From: Qaidamihabitans albus
GTDB taxonomy: Bacteria; Actinomycetota; Actinomycetes; Mycobacteriales; Pseudonocardiaceae
DNA: 64,000 nt
Assembly (NCBI RefSeq): GCF_016464705.1
Contig: NZ_JAEHOB010000001.1
Location: 1 to 64,000 of the forward strand
Direction of reading: 5' to 3'
Made by a program: the position numbers and the translations under genes. Shown piece by piece: positions 59,030 to 64,000 of this stretch. The notes beneath the pieces were generated by a model. The model was given only the letters and a program-made list of their open reading frames with translations, was not told where the DNA came from and searched no databases. Numbering within the stretch: position 1 is the stretch's first letter; every line of letters begins with the position of its first letter.

Positions 59030-62000
59030 ATGCAGACCTGGGCGAAGCGCGGAATCCAGACCGCGCTGGTCACCGGTGGTTTGCTGATGCTGGGTACCGG
59101 CATCGCTTCTGCCAACGAGAACGTGGACCCGGACGCTCCGGCCGGGCCGCTCGACCTCACTGCCAGCGTTCCGATCGACATCGCGGACAACGCCGTGGGC
59201 ACCCCGGGGGGACAGGTGAACCTCCCCGGTTACCAGGGCGAGGTCAGCACGAAGCCGGTCACGGACGTGGTGAACAAGGCCGCCGCGCCGGTGAGCAAGG
59301 CCTCGACCCCGGCCGCGAAGGCCACCGCACCGGTCACCGAGCCGCTGAACAAGGCCGCCGGCATGGTCGGCCAGGCGGGCTCGACCATCAGCGGCGCCAC
59401 CGGCCAGGCCACCCCGGCGCAGGAGCGTCAGGCGAGTGCTCCGTCGGTGGACGCGACGGACGACCCGTTCCAGGGCAACAAGGTCGTCGGCAACGTCGCG
59501 CTGCCGATCCAGATCACCGGTAACGCGGTGGGCGTCCTCGGCGACGCCGAGGTGGACTCGGACAACTCGCAGTCCTACGCGCACAACAGCGATGTGAGCA
59601 CCAGCGGCGCGGGCGGCGGTCTTGCCGGCAACGTGGTGGCCCTCGACTGGGCGCTTCCGGTGCAGATCTCCGGTAACGCCGGTGGCCTGTTCGGCAGCGG
59701 CAAGACCTCGGGCAGCGCCGAGCAGAGCGCGGCGACCACGGGCGACATCGAGACCGACGGCACCAACGGCGGGCTCGCGGGCAACGTCGTCAGCCCGCAG
59801 TTCGCCACCCCGGTCCAGCTTTCGGGCAACGCGCTCGGCTGGTTCCTCGGCCACGCCGAGACGGACTTCGACGCTGAGAGCGAAGCCGAGTCCGGCGGCT
59901 ACATCATCACCCACGGCGACAAGGGCGCCGGCGCCGGAAACGTGGTCGGCGCGCCGATCGCGCTGCCGGTGCGGGCCGCGAACAACGCCGCGGCGTGGGG
60001 CGGCGACGCCGACGCCAACGGCGCCTCCGAGGTGGAGGCCATCGCGGGCGGCACCACGCCGGGAATGAAGGACATCCCCGCGTTCATCCAGACCGACGGC
60101 GACGACTCGTTCCTCTCCGGCAACATCGCGCAGCCTCAGGGTGCGCTGCTCGGGTCGGTCACCGGCGTCGCGGGCGCCTGGATCGGCAACGCCGTCACCG
60201 GCGACTCCGACGAGCGGGCCGCTGCGGGCACCAGCTCCGAGGCCGAGATGCAGGCCGGTGGCTTCTCCAGCACCAGCGGCGAGAACGCGGGCGCCTCCGG
60301 CAACATCGCCGACCTGCCCGTCGCACTGCCCGTCGAGCTGTTCGGCATCGGTGGCACGTGGATCGGCAACGCGCACGCCAAGGGCCACGAGAACACCACC
60401 AGCGCCACCGCCGGCGAGGGCACCTACTCCAACGGTGACGGCTCGGTGCTCTCCGCCAACACCGTGACCGGTCAGGTCGCCTCCACCGTCGAGGCCTTCG
60501 GCATCGGCGGCTCCTGGATCGGCAACGCCTCGGGCACCGCGTCCGAGGAGAAGAACGTCCAGTCCGGTCAGTACAACGGCACGCGCGGCAACGACTCGGC
60601 CGGGTCGGGCAACCTGGTGCAGGTCCCGGTGGCCGGTCCCGTCGAGGTGTTCGGCGTCGGCGGCTCCTGGATCGGCCAGGGCTACGGCACCGCCGAGGAG
60701 ACCAAGCGCGTCAAGGCCGGCGGCGGTGGCAACACCGACGACGACAACGGCTTCCTCGCCGCGAACCTGATCTCAACGCCGCTGTCCGCGCCCGCGCAGA
60801 TCTTCGGCGTCGGCGGCACGTGGATCGGCAACGGCCACGGCGAGGCGACCGCCGACACCATCTCGGAGGCGGGCGGAGACGTCCACGCCAACGGCAAGAA
60901 GGGCACCGGTTCGGGCAACATCGGCTTCGTGCCGGTCTCCCTGCCCGCACAGGCGCACGGCATCGGCGGCTCCTGGATCGGCAACGGCAGCGGCACCAGC
61001 GAGAACCTGACCGACTCGCTCGCCGGCGGCGACGCCAGCACCACGGGTGAGGGCGGCTCGGTCGCCGGAAACGTCGTGCAGGTTCCGGCGGGCGCCGCGG
61101 CGACCCTGTTCGGCCTCGGCGCCAGCTGGGTCGGCACCGGTCACGGCGACGCCACCAACGACGTCGTTTCCGTCGCGGGCGGTGACACCGAGACCAACGG
61201 TGACGGCGGCTCCATCGCCGGGAACGTGCTGAGCGCACAGGGCCTGCCGATCGCGCAGGCCTTCGGCGACGCCGCGAGCCTCACCGCGGTGGCCACCGGC
61301 ACCGGCTACAACACCACCGACGTGACCTCGGGCGGCGACATCGCCACCTCGGGTGAGGGTGGTGCGATCTCCGGCGACATCTTCGACGTTCCCGTCGCCG
61401 CGGTCGCGCAGGTCTTCGGTGTCGCGGCCTCGGTCGGCGGCGTGGCACACGCCGTCGCGGACAACAACACCGTCGGCACGGTCGGTGGCGACACCACCAC
61501 CTCCGGGCCGATGGACGCGCTGTCCGGGCTGAACGAGCAGCACCCGCTGGGCGCTCTCGTGCAGGTCTACGACATCCCGCTGGGCCTGCTGGCGGTCGTG
61601 TCCTCCACGACCACCAACGTGACGGACATCTCGGTCGCCGGTGAGGAGCCGCAGATCAACCTGCCGATCACCGGGTCGGAGCTGCCCGCGACGGGGCTGC
61701 CCAGCCTGCGTGGCCTGCCCACCGCGTCGAGCCTGCCGTCGGCGTCGAGCCTGCCGAGCGCGTCGAGCCTGCCCACGGGCCTGCCGAGCGCGTCGAGCCT
61801 GCCCACGGGCCTGCCGAGCGTGTCGAGCCTGCCCCTCGGTGAGCGGTCCGCGGAGCGTGCCGACCTGCCGGGCACCCCGGAGCTGCCGGGTCTTCCCCAG
61901 GTGAACACGCTGCCGGTCGAGCTGCTTCCGGTCGACCTGCCGACGGGGCTGGCCACCGGCGAGCGTGCCGACGTGCCTGCCGTGCCCGGCGTGCCCGGCG

Positions 62001-62209
62001 TGCCGAGCCTGCCGGGGCTGTCCGCCCTGCCGGGTGCCGGTGACCTGGGTGCCGTTCCGGCGCTGCCCGCGCTGGACGCCGGTTCGCTGACCCCGCAGGC
62101 GGACCTGCCCGCGCTGCCGTCGCTCGACTCGACCCCGCTGGGCTCCGGCCCGATGGGTTCGTTCGCGGGCGTGCTCGACGGTGTCAGCGTGAACTCGCTC
62201 AACGTCTGA
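59030..62209 (+). CDS. giant secreted protein of chaplin-like 51-residue repeats
   Basis: 1059 residues. Signal peptide 1-28 ending IASA-NE. Residues 29-150 are a Lys/Ala-rich stalk. About 14 units follow (154 to about 875), each with the pattern G-N-V-V-x-x-P-x-x-x-P-V-x-x-F-G-x-G-G-S-W-I-G-N-G; anchor glycine (or Ala) positions are 154, 200, 251, 303, 364, 424, 476, 527, 578, 629, 680, 731, 782 and 833, so the last eight are exactly 51 apart. The GNVVQVP..PV...G...IG pattern recalls chaplins, but there are no cysteines. The C-terminal 180 residues are Leu-Pro-Ser/Gly repeats without a membrane anchor. NCBI-style names for relatives would be 'beta strand repeat-containing protein'. An AAGGAAAAGGAG site precedes the ATG. 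Confidence 0.8.
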   Translation: MQTWAKRGIQTALVTGGLLMLGTGIASANENVDPDAPAGPLDLTASVPIDIADNAVGTPGGQVNLPGYQGEVSTKPVTDVVNKAAAPVSKASTPAAKATAPVTEPLNKAAGMVGQAGSTISGATGQATPAQERQASAPSVDATDDPFQGNKVVGNVALPIQITGNAVGVLGDAEVDSDNSQSYAHNSDVSTSGAGGGLAGNVVALDWALPVQISGNAGGLFGSGKTSGSAEQSAATTGDIETDGTNGGLAGNVVSPQFATPVQLSGNALGWFLGHAETDFDAESEAESGGYIITHGDKGAGAGNVVGAPIALPVRAANNAAAWGGDADANGASEVEAIAGGTTPGMKDIPAFIQTDGDDSFLSGNIAQPQGALLGSVTGVAGAWIGNAVTGDSDERAAAGTSSEAEMQAGGFSSTSGENAGASGNIADLPVALPVELFGIGGTWIGNAHAKGHENTTSATAGEGTYSNGDGSVLSANTVTGQVASTVEAFGIGGSWIGNASGTASEEKNVQSGQYNGTRGNDSAGSGNLVQVPVAGPVEVFGVGGSWIGQGYGTAEETKRVKAGGGGNTDDDNGFLAANLISTPLSAPAQIFGVGGTWIGNGHGEATADTISEAGGDVHANGKKGTGSGNIGFVPVSLPAQAHGIGGSWIGNGSGTSENLTDSLAGGDASTTGEGGSVAGNVVQVPAGAAATLFGLGASWVGTGHGDATNDVVSVAGGDTETNGDGGSIAGNVLSAQGLPIAQAFGDAASLTAVATGTGYNTTDVTSGGDIATSGEGGAISGDIFDVPVAAVAQVFGVAASVGGVAHAVADNNTVGTVGGDTTTSGPMDALSGLNEQHPLGALVQVYDIPLGLLAVVSSTTTNVTDISVAGEEPQINLPITGSELPATGLPSLRGLPTASSLPSASSLPSASSLPTGLPSASSLPTGLPSVSSLPLGERSAERADLPGTPELPGLPQVNTLPVELLPVDLPTGLATGERADVPAVPGVPGVPSLPGLSALPGAGDLGAVPALPALDAGSLTPQADLPALPSLDSTPLGSGPMGSFAGVLDGVSVNSLNV
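59489..61650 (+). repeat. 153-bp coding repeats in the giant secreted protein
   Basis: Fourteen units. The central ones (about 60300-61000) repeat short DNA stretches such as TTCGGCATCGGCGGCTCCTG with few changes, indicating recent tandem duplication, while the outer ones have diverged. Two units (about 303-364 and 364-424 in protein numbering) carry insertions of about nine residues. Confidence 0.8.
61730..61833 (+). repeat. Ser-Leu-Pro coding repeats
   Basis: Tandem copies of a GCGTCGAGCCTGCC-type unit encode SSLPSASSLPTGLPSASSLP near residues 900-935 of the giant protein. Likely a flexible or wall-spanning segment. Confidence 0.75.
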
Positions 62210-62241
62210 TCGCACACTGATCTGACCGAGTAGCACACACG

Positions 62242-62279
62242 GGCCGGGCCCGGGAGCGAACGAGCTCCCGGGCCCGGCC
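62242..62279 (+). terminator. terminator after the giant secreted protein gene
   Basis: A perfect 16-bp GC-rich inverted repeat (62242-62257 and 62264-62279) with a 6-nt loop, followed by TTCTCC, 33 bp past the stop. Confidence 0.8.
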
Positions 62280-62300
62280 TTCTCCGTGCCCGCGGCCGGA

Positions 62301-63089
62301 TCAGCCGAGCTGCACGGAGCGCTTGGCGAGGCCGAACCAGTAGCCGTCGATCGCCGTGCGCGGCGGACCGCTGGCCTCGCCCGCGCCGAGGGAGACGAAC
62401 AGCGGCGCGAAGTGCTCGATCCGCGGATGGGCCAGTCGCGCCGCGGGCGCCTTGCGCTCGAAGTCGAGCAGTGCGTCGATGTCTCCGCTGCCGAGCACCT
62501 GTTCTCCCCACAGGTCGAACTCGGCCGACCAGGCGGGCGGGGCTCCGGCGCTGTCGCCGACCGACTGCAGCACCTGCAGGTTGTGGGTGAAGAAACCGCT
62601 GCCGACGATCAGTACGCCCTCGTCGCGCAGCGGCGCCAGCCTGCGCCCGAGGGCGAACAGCTCACGGGGGTCGAGCGAGGGCATGGAGATCTGGAGCACC
62701 GGGATGTCGGCGTCCGGGAACATCTCCACGAGCGGTACGTAAGCGCCGTGGTCGAGGCCGCGATCGGGGGCGTCGCGCACCGGTGCCCGGCCGCCGCGCA
62801 GGAGCCCGCGCACGGTGGCGGCCAGCTCCGGTGCCCCGGGGGCCGGGTAGCGCACCTGGTAGTAGTGCTCGGGGAATCCCCAGAAGTCGTAGACCAGCGG
62901 CACGGTGGTGGTCGCGCCGATCGTCAGCGGTGCCTCCTCCCAGTGCGCGGAGACGACGAGGATCGCGGTCGGCCTGCGCAGCCCGGCCGACCACTCGGCG
63001 AGCTGGCGAGTCCAGGTCGGGTCGTCCGCGAGCGGTGGCGCGCCGTGGCTGAGGTAGAGCACCGGCATCCGGTCGGCGGTCGCGACCAT
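62301..63089 (-). CDS. LigB-type extradiol dioxygenase (4,5-DOPA dioxygenase-like)
   Basis: 262 residues. The DODA/YgiD pattern is present: LYLSHGAPP (His15), VVSAHWEE (His49), YDFWGFPEHYYQVRYP, GLDHGAYVPLVEMFPDADIPVLQISM (His114) and GSGFFTHNL (another ligand). These zinc or iron enzymes open catechol rings; the physiological substrate in bacteria is usually unknown. The upstream TTGAA-type palindrome suggests a local MarR-like repressor. Convergent with the giant protein gene. Confidence 0.9.
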   Translation of the reverse strand: MVATADRMPVLYLSHGAPPLADDPTWTRQLAEWSAGLRRPTAILVVSAHWEEAPLTIGATTTVPLVYDFWGFPEHYYQVRYPAPGAPELAATVRGLLRGGRAPVRDAPDRGLDHGAYVPLVEMFPDADIPVLQISMPSLDPRELFALGRRLAPLRDEGVLIVGSGFFTHNLQVLQSVGDSAGAPPAWSAEFDLWGEQVLGSGDIDALLDFERKAPAARLAHPRIEHFAPLFVSLGAGEASGPPRTAIDGYWFGLAKRSVQLG

Positions 63090-63100
63090 CGCACCTCCAA

Positions 63101-63112
63101 TTGAAGATTCAA
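63101..63112. promoter_or_regulatory. MarR-type operator upstream of the dioxygenase gene
   Basis: TTGAAGATTCAA, two 5-bp inverted half-sites, lies 12 bp upstream of the dioxygenase start codon and just downstream of a possible minus-strand -10 (TATACT, 63115-63120). A regulator bound here would block transcription. No MarR gene is in the window. Confidence 0.45.
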
Positions 63113-63160
63113 CTAGTATAGCCGACAGCCGCCGTCACCGCACGCGGCTTACCATGAGGC

Positions 63161-63532
63161 ATGGTCGGGAACATCCTGATCTATCTCGCCGTGGTCATCG
63201 GGCCCACGGCGCTGTTCTGGCTCGCCTTCAGGGTGCCGCGACTCGTCGAGAACGCGCGCCGTCGCCGGGCCAGTGCGCCCGCCGGGCCGCCGGTCGAGCG
63301 TGTCGCCGCCGATCTGCGCCGGGTGCGCCGCTCGCTGGCCGGGCTCGCTCCGGACGCGCCCGTGGTTCGCCGCCGCGCCACCGGCCAGGCCTATGACGCG
63401 CTACTGATGCAGGCGTGCCAGGCGGTGGAGGTGCCGCACCGGCTGGACACCGTGCCCGACGGCATCGAACGCGAGCTGGAGCGGCTGCGGGTGGAGGAGG
63501 CGCTGCGCGGCGCGGGCCTCGCCATTCCGTGA
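63161..63532 (+). CDS. small single-pass membrane protein, unknown
   Basis: 123 residues. An N-terminal membrane helix (ILIYLAVVIGPTALFWLAF) is followed by an Arg-rich cytoplasmic domain predicted helical (VERVAADLRRVRRSLAGLAPDAPVVRRRATGQAYDALLMQACQAVEVPHRL). Conserved-looking actinobacterial hypothetical; no function recognised. Divergent from the dioxygenase gene. Confidence 0.72.
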   Translation: MVGNILIYLAVVIGPTALFWLAFRVPRLVENARRRRASAPAGPPVERVAADLRRVRRSLAGLAPDAPVVRRRATGQAYDALLMQACQAVEVPHRLDTVPDGIERELERLRVEEALRGAGLAIP

Positions 63533-63583
63533 GGGTCTCAACCTCAATGACATGTGCGCGCGGCGTTGTGCCTGGTCACCTCT

Positions 63584-63625
63584 CGTGAGTGCGCATGCGA
63601 GTTAGAACACTGCTACGCACTCACG
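63584..63625. repeat. intergenic palindromic element
   Basis: Perfect 10-bp arms CGTGAGTGCG (63584-63593) and CGCACTCACG (63616-63625) around a 22-nt partly self-complementary loop. It lies between convergent genes, so it could be a terminator or a dispersed intergenic repeat. Confidence 0.45.
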
Positions 63626-63672
63626 ACCGGTGGCCTGCGGCGTTGGTCGACGAGAGTGGCGTGCTGCGCGAG

Positions 63673-64000
63673 TCAGCGTTCGAACGGCAACCATGTGTAG
63701 TGGTCGGCGGCGAGACTGTCCCGTGCGCCGGTGTTGCTGGTGATCACTCTCGCGCCGCCGTCGAAAGGGTGGTAGAGCCAGCTCAGGGTACGGTCGGTGA
63801 GGATGACGCCGTCAGTGCCGTCGTTGGCCACCAGCGACAGGAGTTGGTCCAGCGCGGGATCGTTGACCGTGGTCCGGGCGACGAAGTGGTGCTGCCAGGC
63901 GTGGTAGCCCGGGTCGATGCCGAGATCGTCACTGCGCCAGTGCACGGCCTCAGGCATGACGCGGGCGACCAGCTCGTCGCGCGCCGTGGGCTCCGAGGTC
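63673..64000 (-). CDS. partial hypothetical protein (DUF3885-like end)
   Basis: The reading frame is open to the window edge, so the N-terminus is missing. The visible 108 residues include ARDELVARVMPEAVHWRSDD, then TVNDPALDQLLSLVANDGTDGVILTDRTLSWLYHPFDGGARVI..., ending DHYTWLPFER. The 'lyhPyDGGadVi...R..L...y..WL' ending resembles DUF3885 proteins of actinobacteria. Function unknown. Confidence 0.6.
   Translation of the reverse strand, partial: TSEPTARDELVARVMPEAVHWRSDDLGIDPGYHAWQHHFVARTTVNDPALDQLLSLVANDGTDGVILTDRTLSWLYHPFDGGARVITSNTGARDSLAADHYTWLPFER

Noticed and set aside
61682-61696. LPATG in the giant repeat protein as a sortase motif (residues 885-889).
   Set aside because: It is followed by 170 more residues with no membrane helix or basic tail, and lies in a Leu-Pro-rich stretch where it can arise by chance.

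Overview
The window is chromosomal DNA from a high-GC actinobacterium. It carries the replication-origin core in the usual actinobacterial order (gyrA, gyrB, dciA, recF, gnd, dnaN, oriC, dnaA, rpmH, rnpA, yidD, yidC, jag, rsmG, parA, parB), followed by the sigM / trxBA / murJ / cca block known from mycobacteria and their relatives. Gene content (DLW-39 protein, DUF3566, CwlM-like amidase, SigM with its anti-sigma factor, MurJ with a separate pseudokinase, DUF6049, TNT-domain protein) fits the Pseudonocardiales (Saccharomonospora, Prauserella or Amycolatopsis-like). The genus is inferred from gene order and family membership, not from a database match.

Layout. 1-4.4 kb: the scar of an integrative element (a decayed tyrosine integrase) beside tRNA-Ala(TGC), small stress and hypothetical genes, a membrane mannosyltransferase with a NUDIX hydrolase, a probably frameshifted membrane gene, and tRNA-Ile(GAT). 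4.4-13.9 kb: DUF3566 protein, gyrA, gyrB, dciA, recF, gnd, dnaN, all leftward. 13.9-14.4 kb: oriC with a DnaA-box cluster and a T-rich stretch. 14.4-16.2 kb: a divergent EamA exporter / LysR regulator pair lying between oriC and dnaA, which is unusual. 16.3-24.1 kb: dnaA (leftward), then the rightward rpmH to parB run with parS sites. 24.1-40.3 kb: D-Ala-D-Ala-ligase-like protein, aminotransferase, GNAT protein, CwlM-like amidase, trxB-trxA, sigM and its anti-sigma gene, pseudokinase, murJ, DUF6049 protein, NUDIX hydrolase and cca. 40.3-50.8 kb: an orphan histidine kinase, a multidomain TNT protein with a YbaB-like neighbour, an MFS transporter, YqgE, SdpI, leuS behind a leucine attenuator, DinB and TetR. 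51.1-57.5 kb: ribokinase, ptsI with a DasR-type operator on its start codon, a DUF1707 protein, and an AI-2E-transporter / histidine kinase / response regulator operon. 57.7-62.2 kb: two exported proteins, the second a 1059-residue protein built of about fourteen chaplin-like units, most of them exactly 51 residues apart. 62.3-64 kb: a LigB-type dioxygenase, a small membrane protein and a truncated gene.

How it works together. Genes left of oriC point left and most of the nearest genes to the right point right, as expected for co-orientation with replication. DnaA boxes lie in oriC, upstream of dnaA, inside dciA and far to the right near 27.4 kb. parS sites lie around parAB and one lies near the left end. 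Several regulatory sites are legible: a SigB/SigF-type promoter before the CsbD gene, a SigR/SigH-type promoter before trxB, the leuS leader peptide with terminator, and the dre-like palindrome at ptsI. The least explained pieces are the giant repeat protein with its exported neighbour, the TNT/YezG-like multidomain protein, and the exporter/regulator cassette wedged between oriC and dnaA.
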